This document shows positions 26,212-35,562 of a stretch of 64,000 bases of DNA, piece by piece. The notes under the pieces were generated by a model. It ran no database searches. It saw only the letters and a list, made by a program, of their open reading frames with translations, and was not told the origin of the DNA. Both the position numbers and the translations under genes were made by a program. How positions within the stretch are numbered: the stretch's first letter is position 1; each line of letters starts with the position of its first letter. The stretch comes from JACMLD01 sp963705285. Its GTDB lineage: Bacteria; Bacteroidota; Bacteroidia; Chitinophagales; Chitinophagaceae. Location: the NCBI GenBank assembly GCA_963705285.1, contig OY970066.1, positions 4,588,001 to 4,652,000 of the forward strand. The letters run 5' to 3'.

Positions 26212-27276
26212 ATGTTAAGAAAAATCTCCTTTTCGGCAATGGCATTGGCATGCCTTGTTAAAGCTAACGCCCAGGATAGTACAAAAACACCAGACCCCGT
26301 AAAAACAACTACCATTACCGGTTCAGTAGACGCTTATTACCGGTACAATTTCAACAATGCAAAAAGTGCCGGTGTGTATAATAACGCTACCAGCTTCACC
26401 AACTCTCATAATTCATTTGAACTGGGCATGGCCTCTATAAAAGTGGCGCATTCATTTGGAAAAATCGGCGCAGTTGCAGACCTCGGTTTTGGACAGCGTG
26501 CCAAGGAGTTTTCGTACAATGAAACAGGCATTACCCAGGCCGTAAAACAGGCCTATCTTACTTATGCACCCTCCAGCCATGTTACATTTACCATGGGTAA
26601 ATTTGCCACCCATGTGGGATACGAATTGCTGGATCCGCAGCTCAACCGCAACTACAGTATGAGCTACCTGTTCTCTTACGGTCCCTTCTCGCACACAGGT
26701 TTGAAGATGGATGTAGCGGTAAACGGCAATTTTGGTTTTATGCTGGGCGTAGCTAATCCAACAGATTTTATTACTGCCAGTTTTAAAAACAAATCTATTC
26801 TTGCACAGATTCATGCCAATACCACAGACGGCAAATTTGCCGCTTACCTTAACTATGTAGGTGGAAAAGATACCAGTGGAACCGTGAAGGGCAACCAGAT
26901 AGACTTAACCATTCTTACAAAATTGTCAGACAAGTTTGGCATTGGTCTTAACGGTACCCTCAAAAGCGTAAAACCAGATGGTGTTAGCAGCGAAAAATGG
27001 GGTGGCGCAGCCATTTATCTGAATGTTGATCCCACAGAAAAATTTGGTTTTTGTGTAAGAGGTGAATATTTCAGCGATAAGAAAAACGCTACGGGCTATT
27101 TCGGCACCAGCCTCTATGAAATCACCGCAACACTTAATATTAAACCAGTGCCCGGCCTGATGATTATGCCCGAGTTCCGGTTAGATGGTGCAAAAGATGC
27201 CTACTTTACCAAAAGCGATGGCAGCTCCACAAAAAGCACCGGCACGTTCCTGCTGGCCGCAGTGGTAAGTTTCTGA
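26212..27276 (+). CDS. Outer-membrane beta-barrel porin (BBP2/OmpL-like)
   Basis: A 354-residue protein with a signal peptide ending near KANAQ, followed by regularly spaced amphipathic strands (TTITGSVDAYYRYNFN, NPTDF, KFGFCVRGEYFS) and a last strand ending in Phe (LLAAVVSF), as expected for an outer-membrane barrel. It resembles the putative BBP2 porins often placed beside amt genes in Bacteroidota. It probably provides outer-membrane passage for small nitrogenous solutes, which is inferred only from position. Confidence 0.7.
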   Translation: MLRKISFSAMALACLVKANAQDSTKTPDPVKTTTITGSVDAYYRYNFNNAKSAGVYNNATSFTNSHNSFELGMASIKVAHSFGKIGAVADLGFGQRAKEFSYNETGITQAVKQAYLTYAPSSHVTFTMGKFATHVGYELLDPQLNRNYSMSYLFSYGPFSHTGLKMDVAVNGNFGFMLGVANPTDFITASFKNKSILAQIHANTTDGKFAAYLNYVGGKDTSGTVKGNQIDLTILTKLSDKFGIGLNGTLKSVKPDGVSSEKWGGAAIYLNVDPTEKFGFCVRGEYFSDKKNATGYFGTSLYEITATLNIKPVPGLMIMPEFRLDGAKDAYFTKSDGSSTKSTGTFLLAAVVSF

Positions 27277-27301
27277 TAACAAGATCAAGAGTTTAATAAC
27301 G

Positions 27302-27334
27302 AATGGTGATAGCGGAATTCCGTTATCACCATTT
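27302..27334 (+). terminator. Near-perfect hairpin after the porin gene
   Basis: AATGGTGATAGCGGAA pairs with TTCCGTTATCACCATT (27302-27333) with a single G-U pair, 26 bp after the porin stop. The T run is short, so termination efficiency is uncertain. Confidence 0.65.
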
Positions 27335-27841
27335 CTGTTTGAAGGGTACAGATATCTATACGGGTATAGACTCATAATCATGCAGTACGCTTCGCTATCA
27401 ACCCTGGTTATTATTTTAGGCAATGCGGATGAAGAAAATCATAATGCAGCTTAAGACAAAAATAATACGAGCAATATCATATTAAAATAAATTATATGTG
27501 AATATCTTCCGCATTATTTTGCAAAAACTTGCACCACAAGACGCAAAAAACCGCTATTTTTGATGCATCAATAAAAATAAGCCATATATCATTTTTTATT
27601 AATTTGTTTTTATGGTTTTTATCCTGATTTTTCGCCTTTTAAAATCACACAAAGTAGGTGTAGTGCATGCGCTTCAGATGCTTTGCTTCTCCAATATCCT
27701 TCCATTACCATTTCACGGATTTGGTAAACTGATTCATCCGCTCATTCCAGCAATGCCGCGGCAATGGAATGTAAAGTAGCATTCGTAATTGCGATCTAAT
27801 AAACTACCAATAACTTTTTCATATAGGCAAGCAATCGTTGA
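27335..27841 (+). other. Intergenic region with possible small RNA or short ORF
   Basis: Between the porin hairpin and the orphan terminator at 27842 there is no recognisable gene. A 53-codon frame runs from ATG 27612 to TAG 27773 (MVFILIFRLLKSHK start) but shows no known family and no clear start signal. A stem built on CATTCC/GGAATG around GCCGCGGC lies near 27743-27771. An untranslated RNA ending at the terminator is the alternative. Confidence 0.25.
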
Positions 27842-27875
27842 GGCCGTCCATTTCCATGGATGGCCCTTTTTTTTA
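27842..27875 (+). terminator. Orphan intrinsic terminator
   Basis: GGCCGTCCA (27842-27850) pairs with TGGATGGCC (27857-27865, one G-U) and is followed by a long T run. It is 560 bp beyond the porin stop, which already has its own hairpin, so it implies another transcript upstream of it. Confidence 0.8.
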
Positions 27876-27900
27876 TTTGCCCGCCGCAAAAAAGTTCTTT

Positions 27901-27941
27901 AACTAAAAACTTAGTTGTATTTTCACGCTGTTCTATTTTCG
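27901..27941 (+). promoter_or_regulatory. Candidate promoter with palindromic operator for the permease
   Basis: AACTAA-aaac-TTAGTT (27901-27916) is a perfect 6+6 palindrome. Its right half overlaps TTAG (27911-27914), which with TATTTTCG (27934-27941) at a 19-bp spacing makes a plausible promoter. A repressor bound here would block the -33 box. The binding protein is unknown. Confidence 0.45.
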
Positions 27942-27966
27942 GTCACTCTAATTCTACCAACTGAGC

Positions 27967-30327
27967 ATGCTATTCAACTACTTCACCATTGCCTGGCGAA
28001 ACCTGGTAAAACATAAAACCACCACCGTAATTAATATTGCCGGCCTGGCTTTGGGTATAACCATTAGCCTGCTTATTGCCATTTGGGTATGGGACGAACT
28101 TACCTACAACCATTACCACCGCAACCATGATCGCATAGCGCTTGCCCTTTCTATCGAAACCATTAACGGCGCTACTACGGCAGAGCCATTTGCTTCCGTA
28201 CCACTTGCTGGAGCGCTTAAACAGGGGTATCCTGAAGCATTCAAAAAGCTTTCGCTGGTAGCAGAAACCAACCAGGTGTTGCGCGTGGGCGATAAAAGCA
28301 TTGCCCAGCGGGGCTTATGGGCCCAGCCAGATTTTCCGTCGATGTTTACGCTTAACATGCTGCTGGGCAGCCAGGATGCGCTCTCGGATCCCTCGGCTTT
28401 ATTACTCAGCAAGTCTACCGCCAAAGCCTTGTTCAATAATAATGACTGCCTGCATCAAACGGTGCAACTAAGCAACACCGTTATGAAAGTGGCCGGTGTA
28501 TATGAAGATATTCCGGATAATTCGAGGTTTGCACAAACACCGTTCTTACTGCCATGGGACAATAAAGAAAACCCGGGCACACAACTTACCGGTGATTGGG
28601 TGAACCATCACTTCCAGTTGTTTGTGCTTATGGCAGACAATGCCCCTTTTGCCGAAACCTCCGCCCGTATTCGGGATATCACCAAACCACATATAAAAGG
28701 AGGGTGGGAAGAAATTGCATTACACCCCATGAACAAATGGTGGCTGTATAACAAGTTTGAAAACGGTCATATGGTAGCTGGCCGCTTGCTGTTTGTACTG
28801 CTGTTTGCGGCTATTGGTGTTTTTGTGCTGTTGCTGGCCTGCATCAATTATATGAACCTTAGCACGGCACGCAGCCAGCAAAGGGCAAGAGAAACCGGTG
28901 TGCGTAAAGTATTAGGTGCCGGAAGGGGCCAGCTGGTTATGCAGTTTCTGGGAGAATCTGGCCTGGTAACCCTGGCGGCGCTGGTGCTATCATTGCTGAT
29001 GGCACAGCTATCGCTCAGCTGGTTTAATACTATTGCTGGCAAACAGCTTACTATCCCTTATGCACAACCGCTTTTTTGGCTGTTGCTTGCTGGGTTAGGC
29101 GTTTTTACGTCATTGCTGGCAGGGAGTTACCCCGCATTTTACCTCTCGGGCATCAGGGCATCTACCATCTTAAAAGGAAAGTTCAGAACAGGAAAGGCGG
29201 GGGCTGTGGCACGACGCTCATTGGTGGTAATACAATTTACCGTATCAGTTACGCTTATTACAGGCACTATTGTAGTATTGCGCCAAATTGAGCACGCTAA
29301 AAACCGCGCTGTTGGGTATAGCCGCGAAGGAAGAATTACCATCAACATGAACTCGCCTGCTTTACAACAACATTTTGATGCCATCCGCAACGACTTAATA
29401 GCAAGCGGGGCCGTTAGCAATATGACAGCCTCCTCCAGCCCGGCAACAGAGGTACAAAATAGTATGATGGGCTATGACTGGGCTGGCCGGGATCAACGCT
29501 CTGTACCCATTATTGGCACTGTGTTCGTGCAGCATGATTATGGCAATACCATTGGCTGGCAAATACTGGAAGGCCGCGATTTTTCAAGAGATTTTCCTGC
29601 AGACAGCGGTGCTTTTATTTTAAATGAAGCGGCCGTGGCGTTTACCGGCTTACAACATCCCGTAGGTAAAACCATTCGCTGGCACAATAAAGATCACATT
29701 ATAGTAGGCGTCGTTAAAAACATGATTATGCAATCGCCCTATATGCCGGCAGAGCCAGTATTTTTTACACTGCAGGCCAACACCCGCATACACATCATCA
29801 CTATCAATATTAAAAAGGGAATGCCTGTTGCGGATGCCCTTGCAACTATAGCAAAAGTGTTTGCTAAGTACAACCCCGGTAATCCATTTGAATACCGGTT
29901 TACCGATGATGCCTATAACGCGAAATTTATTGGAGAGCAGCAAATCGCACAGCTGTCATCTGTATTTGCCCTATTCGCCATTTTTATTTCATGCCTGGGT
30001 TTATTTGGGCTGGCATCTTTTATTGCAGAACAACGTACCAAAGAAATCAGTATCCGCAAAATACTGGGCGCATCTGTAACAGGCATCTGGAAATTACTTT
30101 CGGCAGAGTTTCTGTTATTGGTAAGCCTGTCGTTACTGATAGCTTTTCCCATCGCTTTTTTTATGATGAATAGCTGGTTGCAGGAATTTACTTACCGTAC
30201 CTCATTATCGTGGTGGATATTTGCCGCCGCCGGGGTTGCAGCATTAACACTAACCTTATTGACGGTTAGCTATCACGCCATCAGGGCGGCGGTTGCCAAC
30301 CCGGCCGAGGCACTGCGAAGTGAGTAA
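27967..30327 (+). CDS. ABC transporter permease, MacB/FtsX type
   Basis: A 786-residue inner-membrane protein of the duplicated Bacteroidota permease type: a TM helix near residues 21-43 (INIAGLALGITISLLIAIWV), a periplasmic MacB-like domain, an FtsX domain (about 275-395, GVFVLLLACINYMNLSTARS), a second periplasmic domain, and a second FtsX domain (about 665-785, ISCLGLFGLASFIAEQRTKE). Families of this type work in efflux or lipoprotein/antimicrobial stress. No ATPase gene is adjacent, so the partner is encoded elsewhere. The gene stands alone with a possible operator upstream. Confidence 0.88.
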   Translation: MLFNYFTIAWRNLVKHKTTTVINIAGLALGITISLLIAIWVWDELTYNHYHRNHDRIALALSIETINGATTAEPFASVPLAGALKQGYPEAFKKLSLVAETNQVLRVGDKSIAQRGLWAQPDFPSMFTLNMLLGSQDALSDPSALLLSKSTAKALFNNNDCLHQTVQLSNTVMKVAGVYEDIPDNSRFAQTPFLLPWDNKENPGTQLTGDWVNHHFQLFVLMADNAPFAETSARIRDITKPHIKGGWEEIALHPMNKWWLYNKFENGHMVAGRLLFVLLFAAIGVFVLLLACINYMNLSTARSQQRARETGVRKVLGAGRGQLVMQFLGESGLVTLAALVLSLLMAQLSLSWFNTIAGKQLTIPYAQPLFWLLLAGLGVFTSLLAGSYPAFYLSGIRASTILKGKFRTGKAGAVARRSLVVIQFTVSVTLITGTIVVLRQIEHAKNRAVGYSREGRITINMNSPALQQHFDAIRNDLIASGAVSNMTASSSPATEVQNSMMGYDWAGRDQRSVPIIGTVFVQHDYGNTIGWQILEGRDFSRDFPADSGAFILNEAAVAFTGLQHPVGKTIRWHNKDHIIVGVVKNMIMQSPYMPAEPVFFTLQANTRIHIITINIKKGMPVADALATIAKVFAKYNPGNPFEYRFTDDAYNAKFIGEQQIAQLSSVFALFAIFISCLGLFGLASFIAEQRTKEISIRKILGASVTGIWKLLSAEFLLLVSLSLLIAFPIAFFMMNSWLQEFTYRTSLSWWIFAAAGVAALTLTLLTVSYHAIRAAVANPAEALRSE

Positions 30328-30411
30328 GAGAAAGTGCTAATACCGCGACGTAGGTGTTTCTCGACAACTGTGAGTTGGCAGTTAGGTGAACAAAAATCAC
30401 CGATAAACACA

Positions 30412-31728
30412 TCAGCGATCAGAGATTACTTCTCCCTCCAAATCATAATCAAATGCTTTGGTAATTTTCACCTGTACAAAATCGCCTACCGGTAATTTAG
30501 CTGTTGATTGTATCACAACTTCATTGTCTACTTCCACAGAGTCAAATTCTGTTCGGCCCAGGTAACGGCCGGCTTCTTTTTTATCTATCAGTACTTTGAA
30601 AATTTTACCTATTTTTTCCTGGTTTTTTTCGAGCGATATTTCCTGCTGTACTTCCATGATCTCCTGCGCGCGGCTTTCCTTTTCTTCAGCCGGAACATCG
30701 TCTATCAGTTCATGTGCGGATGTATTCTCCTCGTGGGAATATTGAAAAATTCCCACGCGGTCGAACCGCTGTTCGCGCAAAAAATCTTTTACTGATGCTA
30801 CATCCGATTCTTTTTCACCCGGAAAGCCCGCAATTAATGTAGTACGTAAACAGATTCCGGGTACTTTTTCGCGCACGGCGGCCAACAGTTCCCGCATATC
30901 GGCGCGGGTAATATTGCGGCGCATTGCTTTTAGCATATCATCGCTGGCATGCTGCAGCGGCATATCCAGGTAATTGCAGATGTTATCGCGCTCGCGCATG
31001 ACGTCCAGTATATCAAGCGGAAATTTAGAAGGATAAGCATAGTGAAGACGAATCCATTCAAGACCTTTCACATCGGCCAACCGGTTCATGAGATCGCCCA
31101 GCATTCTCTTTTTATAAATATCAAGTCCGTAATAGGTGAGTTCCTGTGCAATTAGCATGATTTCCTTTACACCTTTTTTAACCAGGCGTTCTGCTTCGTT
31201 TACCAGGTCCTCAATGGATCTGCTCACATGCTGACCGCGCATTAATGGAATGGCACAAAAGGAGCAGGTTCGGTTGCAACCTTCGGAAATTTTCAGGTAA
31301 GCGTAATGCTGTGGTGTGGCCAACAGGCGTTCGCCCAGTAATTCAGTTTTGTAGTCGGCATCAAATTGTTTGAGCATCAGGGGCAGTTCCATGGTACCAA
31401 ACCACGCGTCTACATCCGGAATTTCGGCCTGCAGATCATCGCGGTAACGCTGACTAAGGCAGCCTGTTACATATACTTTATCCAGTTTGCCCCGTCTTTT
31501 CAGTTCCAGCTGGTCAAGAATGGTATTGATGCTTTCTTCTTTGGCTTTGTCAATAAATCCGCAGGTATTAACAACTACGATATTATGATCCAACTTTTTG
31601 TTTTCATGCACCACATCAATAGCATTCGCCAGTAACTGGCCGCTAAGTACCTCGCTGTCAACCATATTCTTACTGCAACCCAGCGTAATAATGTTAACCT
31701 TGTCTTTTTTCAGTGTTCTTGCTTTCAT
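30412..31728 (-). CDS. rimO: Ribosomal protein S12 methylthiotransferase
   Basis: Radical SAM enzyme that methylthiolates an Asp of ribosomal protein S12. The N-terminal UPF0004 domain carries cluster cysteines Cys18 (LGCSKN), Cys56 (NTCGF) and Cys90 (VTGCLSQR). The radical SAM cysteines are Cys151, Cys155 and Cys158 (EGCNRTCSFC), and a C-terminal TRAM domain ends the 438-residue chain. LGCSKNMVDSE favours RimO over MiaB or MtaB. A GTGTTGAG repeat array lies directly upstream of the start. Confidence 0.93.
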   Translation of the reverse strand: MKARTLKKDKVNIITLGCSKNMVDSEVLSGQLLANAIDVVHENKKLDHNIVVVNTCGFIDKAKEESINTILDQLELKRRGKLDKVYVTGCLSQRYRDDLQAEIPDVDAWFGTMELPLMLKQFDADYKTELLGERLLATPQHYAYLKISEGCNRTCSFCAIPLMRGQHVSRSIEDLVNEAERLVKKGVKEIMLIAQELTYYGLDIYKKRMLGDLMNRLADVKGLEWIRLHYAYPSKFPLDILDVMRERDNICNYLDMPLQHASDDMLKAMRRNITRADMRELLAAVREKVPGICLRTTLIAGFPGEKESDVASVKDFLREQRFDRVGIFQYSHEENTSAHELIDDVPAEEKESRAQEIMEVQQEISLEKNQEKIGKIFKVLIDKKEAGRYLGRTEFDSVEVDNEVVIQSTAKLPVGDFVQVKITKAFDYDLEGEVISDR

Positions 31729-31742
31729 CCGGCGGCGAAGAT

Positions 31743-31983
31743 ACGACAGAAATTGTGTTGAGTGTTGAGTGTTGAGTGTTGAGTTGGACGCAGCCTGTCT
31801 CAGCAGAAAAGATTATTTACTCATCTGCGCCAGAAGGAGCACATTGTGTTGAGTTTTAAGTGTTGAGTGTTGAGTCGGATGCATCCCTATCGTAATAGAA
31901 AAAAATAATTCACTCAACTGCCCCAGCAAAAAATTACTAGCACTAAACCCATTCAACACTCAACACCCAACACTTAAAACAAT
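31743..31983. repeat. GTGTTGAG word arrays with inverted third block
   Basis: GTGTTGAGTGTTGAGTGTTG words at 31755-31787, again at 31844-31877, and the reverse complement (ATTCAACACTCAACACCCAA) at 31950-31980. The first two blocks are each followed by a similar segment (AATAATTCACTCA-like), so the region is a diverged direct repeat plus an inverted arm. It fills the gap between rimO and the stop codon at 31984 of the next gene. Confidence 0.7.
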
Positions 31984-32571
31984 CTACTTAGCTTCCTCTG
32001 CAGGGGGTGTGCCCGAAAATGCTTTTTCAATGCTATGCATGAGTCCGGAAAGCGGGCCGTCCATCTTATGAGTATGATCGTCGAGCGTATCATCGTCGAG
32101 CAGCGAACCCAGTTGAAGTGCTGCAGGCAATGCTTGCAAAATATTGTTACGCTGAGATTTCATGTACACAATCACGTCATCAGCAGTGGCTGTTTTTGTT
32201 CCGCCTGCATTTGTTTTTATGATAGCGGCGGCTTCCGCGCCTGCCAGTTCTATTTCGCCTTCAACATTGGCCGGACTGGATACACTGTACGCTACAATTC
32301 TTTCAATCAGTGCAGCCTTGCTATCGCCAAATAGCAAATCGCCCCAGGTTGTGGAAATACTTCCCCCCAATACCTGTTCAGCTCCTTCATGGGTTCGGGT
32401 GATTTTATACAATCCTGTAAGCACAGCAGCAATAACTGCCTGCTCCAGTTTACTGGCGTTGGTAGTGTCAGCGGCCGACTTTTTTACTTCCTGTGTATTG
32501 GGACTTACTTTTTGCAGGGGTTTGCTGTTTAGCGATTCCTGCATCAATTCAATAATATTTGTAGTTGCCAT
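31984..32571 (-). CDS. Conserved hypothetical protein (weakly DUF937-like)
   Basis: A 195-residue protein starting MATTNIIELMQESLNSKPLQ. No signal peptide or membrane segment is seen. It is Ala-rich and probably helical, with a run AVIAAVLTGLYKITRTHEGAEQVL that resembles the helical repeats of DUF937/YidB-like proteins, and an acidic C-terminus. The upstream 29 codons of the open frame were discarded because MATTN is the more typical start. The protein was not identified. Confidence 0.6.
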   Translation of the reverse strand: MATTNIIELMQESLNSKPLQKVSPNTQEVKKSAADTTNASKLEQAVIAAVLTGLYKITRTHEGAEQVLGGSISTTWGDLLFGDSKAALIERIVAYSVSSPANVEGEIELAGAEAAAIIKTNAGGTKTATADDVIVYMKSQRNNILQALPAALQLGSLLDDDTLDDHTHKMDGPLSGLMHSIEKAFSGTPPAEEAK

Positions 32572-33070
32572 AATAGATAGTTTTATTAGGGGTAAAGGGT
32601 TAAAATCTGTGCCAGTTTTGAGGGAGCGGGTAAGGCGGTGGTGAGTGGATAGCGGCAAGTGGGCGCTTAATCATTAAGTAGTGGTGGATATTCTATAGGG
32701 CGATGGAAGTGAGGCTGCATCCCGCATTTTATGCCAGCCATTGCGAAATCAAGTTAACTTACCATGAATGTTAATTAATATTTTATTGAAGTCTTTTAAT
32801 TGATACTACTTTGTTGTTCGCTTAGCGTCATTAAACATTTGATCACCTTATTGATTGATCATCTTAATTAATCTCAAACAAAACCACGCACACAAATTAA
32901 GCGATCGTTTTTCCGATCAAGGCAAAAGCACACTAGCCCCAACCCACAACTACTTGCCACTTTCCCTTAGTCACTCGCCAAAAAAGAAAATGATAAAACA
33001 GATGTACCAATAATCGTTTAATTAGCTACATTTATTCTTTCAATAACCTCTTAAGAAATACATTGCTAGA
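32572..33070. other. Gene-free divergent intergenic region
   Basis: About 500 bp between the hypothetical protein and the GMC oxidoreductase. It is AT-rich with scattered TTAATTAA-type tracts. I see no gene, no strong hairpin and no promoter that matches both consensus boxes; a TACATTTA at 33026-33033 could be a -7 box for the oxidoreductase but lacks a -33 partner. Confidence 0.4.
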
Positions 33071-34816
33071 ATGGGACAATTGAATATCAAAAAGCAACCA
33101 AAACAATACGATGTAGTGATTGTTGGTTCAGGCGCAGGCGGTGGCATGGCATCTTATATTCTATCCAAGGCCGGATTAAAAGTTTGCTTGCTGGAAGCCG
33201 GCCCCATGTATGACCCCGCAAAAAACGTTACGCAATTAAAAGGCCCATGGGAAAGTCCCCGCCGCGGTGCCAGTACCAAGTTTCGCCCTTTTGGCGATTT
33301 TGATGCCTGCTATCACGGATGGGAGATCGATGGTGAACCTTACACAAAAGCTGCGGGTACACAGTGGGACTGGTGGCGCGCCAGGATGCTGGGCGGACGT
33401 ACCAATCACTGGGGACGTATATCACTCCGTTTTGGACCAAAAGATTTTAAAAGAAGAAGTATTGATGGATTGGGCGACGACTGGCCCATTGGCTACGAGG
33501 ATATCAAACCCTTCTACGACCGCGTTGATAAAATGATTGGCGTGTTTGGTACCAATGAAGGACTGGAAAATGATCCGGATGGCTTTTTTCTGCCGCCACC
33601 CAAACCTCGCTTGCATGAAATACTGATTAAGAATGGCGCCACCAAAGCGGGTGTTAAAGTCATCCCGTCGCGCTTATCCATATTAACGCAGGCCCTTCCT
33701 GATAATAAAGATAGAAAGGCCTGCTTTTTCTGCAGCCAGTGCGGCCGCGGTTGCCAGGTGTATGGCGACTTTTCTTCTTCTTCCGTTTTGGTAAAACCGG
33801 CTATTGCTACAGGCAACATAGATGTTATACCTAATGCTATGGCCCGTGAAGTACTCACCAACAAAGAAGGATTGGCAACCGGTGTATCATACGTTAATAA
33901 AGATGATCTGCAGGAATACCAGGTGATGGGCAAGGTAGTGATACTGGCCGCCAGCGCCTGTGAGAGCTCACGGCTGATGCTTAATTCAAAATCGCAACGT
34001 CACCCCAATGGTTTGTCAAACAGCAGCAACGTGGTAGGCAAATACCTGCACGACTCTACTGGTGCGGGTATGGGCGGTTACATACCAAACCTTTTTGGAA
34101 GAAAACGTTATAATGAAGATGGCGTGGGTGGTATGCACGTGTATTCTCCTTGGTGGCTGGATAATAAAAAACTTGATTTTCCGCGTGGTTACCATATTGA
34201 ATACGGTGGCGGTATGGGCATGCCTGGTTATGGTATTGGTATGGGTACCGAGAGAATGAACGGTAAATATGCCGTGAATGGTAAAAAGAAAGAAGCAGGT
34301 GGCTACGGCGCTTCGTTGAAAGAAGACGTACGCTTTTTTTATGGAGCAGGTGTGGGCATGGCAGGCAGGGGAGAGGCAATGGCACTGGAAAGTAATTATT
34401 GCGAAATAGACCCTAACGTGGTGGATAAATTTGGTATTCCCGTATTGCGGTTCAATGTAAAGTACAGCAGCTACGAGATCAACCAGGCCAAACACATGAA
34501 GGAAACCTTCCGCGAAATCATGCACCAGATGGGCGCTGTTATTACCTGGGGTGATGATGCAACTGCAGAGAACAACTATGGACTGGAAACACCCGGAAAA
34601 ATAATTCACGAAGCAGGAACTGCCAGGATGGGGAACGATCCAAAAAAATCTGCGCTCAATAAATGGAGCCAGGCGCACGATTGCAAAAACCTGTTTGTGG
34701 TGGATGGTGCCCAGTTTGTAAGCCAGGCCGATAAAAATATTACCTGGACAATTCTTGCGCTGAGCATGCGTGCTTCTGAATACATTATTGAAGAATTGAA
34801 AAAGAACAATATTTAA
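33071..34816 (+). CDS. GMC-family oxidoreductase (gluconate dehydrogenase-like)
   Basis: A 581-residue FAD-dependent dehydrogenase. The Rossmann motif is VIVGSGAGGGMAS (16-28), and a catalytic His region IHEAGTARMG precedes VVDGAQFVSQADKNITW. A cluster of cysteines (Cys218, 221, 224, 228, in CFFCSQCGRGC) lies where FAD-glucose and gluconate dehydrogenases have their iron-sulfur ligands. The next gene encodes a gluconate 2-dehydrogenase subunit 3-like protein 21 bp downstream, so the two form a complex that probably oxidises a sugar or alcohol in the periplasm. No Sec signal is visible; export may ride on the Tat-like partner. Substrate unknown. Confidence 0.85.
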   Translation: MGQLNIKKQPKQYDVVIVGSGAGGGMASYILSKAGLKVCLLEAGPMYDPAKNVTQLKGPWESPRRGASTKFRPFGDFDACYHGWEIDGEPYTKAAGTQWDWWRARMLGGRTNHWGRISLRFGPKDFKRRSIDGLGDDWPIGYEDIKPFYDRVDKMIGVFGTNEGLENDPDGFFLPPPKPRLHEILIKNGATKAGVKVIPSRLSILTQALPDNKDRKACFFCSQCGRGCQVYGDFSSSSVLVKPAIATGNIDVIPNAMAREVLTNKEGLATGVSYVNKDDLQEYQVMGKVVILAASACESSRLMLNSKSQRHPNGLSNSSNVVGKYLHDSTGAGMGGYIPNLFGRKRYNEDGVGGMHVYSPWWLDNKKLDFPRGYHIEYGGGMGMPGYGIGMGTERMNGKYAVNGKKKEAGGYGASLKEDVRFFYGAGVGMAGRGEAMALESNYCEIDPNVVDKFGIPVLRFNVKYSSYEINQAKHMKETFREIMHQMGAVITWGDDATAENNYGLETPGKIIHEAGTARMGNDPKKSALNKWSQAHDCKNLFVVDGAQFVSQADKNITWTILALSMRASEYIIEELKKNNI

Positions 34817-34837
34817 TACCGATCAAACATATTATTT

Positions 34838-35506
34838 ATGGACAGAAGAAAATCCATTAAAGCCCTTATCATGGGCACTGTTTCTACTGGTGTGTTGGTG
34901 GAAGCCTGCAAAGACAACAATACCAAAATAGAAGCCGTAAAGCCGGCTGCTGAGGGTACGCTTAATTACGACCGCACGCCGCAGGAACTGGCCGATTACA
35001 AAAAACTAATGGCCGAAAAGTTTTTTACCGATGATGAGCTGGCTACCATTACCGTTCTTGCCGATATCATTATACCAAAAGATGAAGTGAGTGGTAGCGC
35101 CACTGAAGCGGGCGTGCCTGCGTTTATAGAATTTATTGTAAAAGACATGCCATACCATCAGACACCTATGCGCGGTGGATTGCGCTGGCTGGATTTGCAG
35201 TGCATGAAAAAATATGACAAAGGGTTTAAAGACCTTTCATCGGCCCAGCAAATTGAAATGGTAGATTTAATAGCCTACCCAGACAGGGCAAAAGACAAAC
35301 CGGAACTTACGCAGGGCGTGGCATTTTTTAATAAAATGCGCGACCTTACCGTTACCGGATTTTATACTACGCAAATTGGTTTCAAAGATTTGGGCTATGT
35401 AGGCAATGTTCCTAACCAGTGGAAAGGGGTACCAGATGATGTACTGAAACAATATGGCGTGGCATACACCGAAAAGGAATTGAAAGAATGTGTGACTTTT
35501 AGTTGA
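34838..35506 (+). CDS. Gluconate 2-dehydrogenase subunit 3-like protein
   Basis: A 222-residue small subunit. The N-terminus MDRRKSIKALIMG has a twin-arginine motif (Arg3-Arg4), and the hydrophobic segment ends in VEAC (Cys24), a possible though imperfect lipobox. The body (FTDDELATITVLADIIIPKD, GVPAFIEFIV) matches the subunit 3 family. In related enzymes this subunit is needed for Tat export and stability of the flavoprotein. It is co-transcribed with the GMC gene and ended by the terminator at 35531. Confidence 0.82.
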   Translation: MDRRKSIKALIMGTVSTGVLVEACKDNNTKIEAVKPAAEGTLNYDRTPQELADYKKLMAEKFFTDDELATITVLADIIIPKDEVSGSATEAGVPAFIEFIVKDMPYHQTPMRGGLRWLDLQCMKKYDKGFKDLSSAQQIEMVDLIAYPDRAKDKPELTQGVAFFNKMRDLTVTGFYTTQIGFKDLGYVGNVPNQWKGVPDDVLKQYGVAYTEKELKECVTFS

Positions 35507-35530
35507 TACTACAAAGACTTTGATTAAAAA

Positions 35531-35556
35531 ACCGCTGCATTGTTCAGCGGTTTTTT
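35531..35556 (+). terminator. Intrinsic terminator of the GMC operon
   Basis: ACCGCTG (35531-35537) pairs with CAGCGGT (35545-35551), A-rich before and T-rich after, 25 bp past the stop. Confidence 0.88.
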
Positions 35557-35562
35557 ATTTGT

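Noticed and set aside
27612..27773. 53-codon protein gene
   Set aside because: No family resemblance, no start signal and ordinary composition for chance; kept only as a possibility within the intergenic entry.
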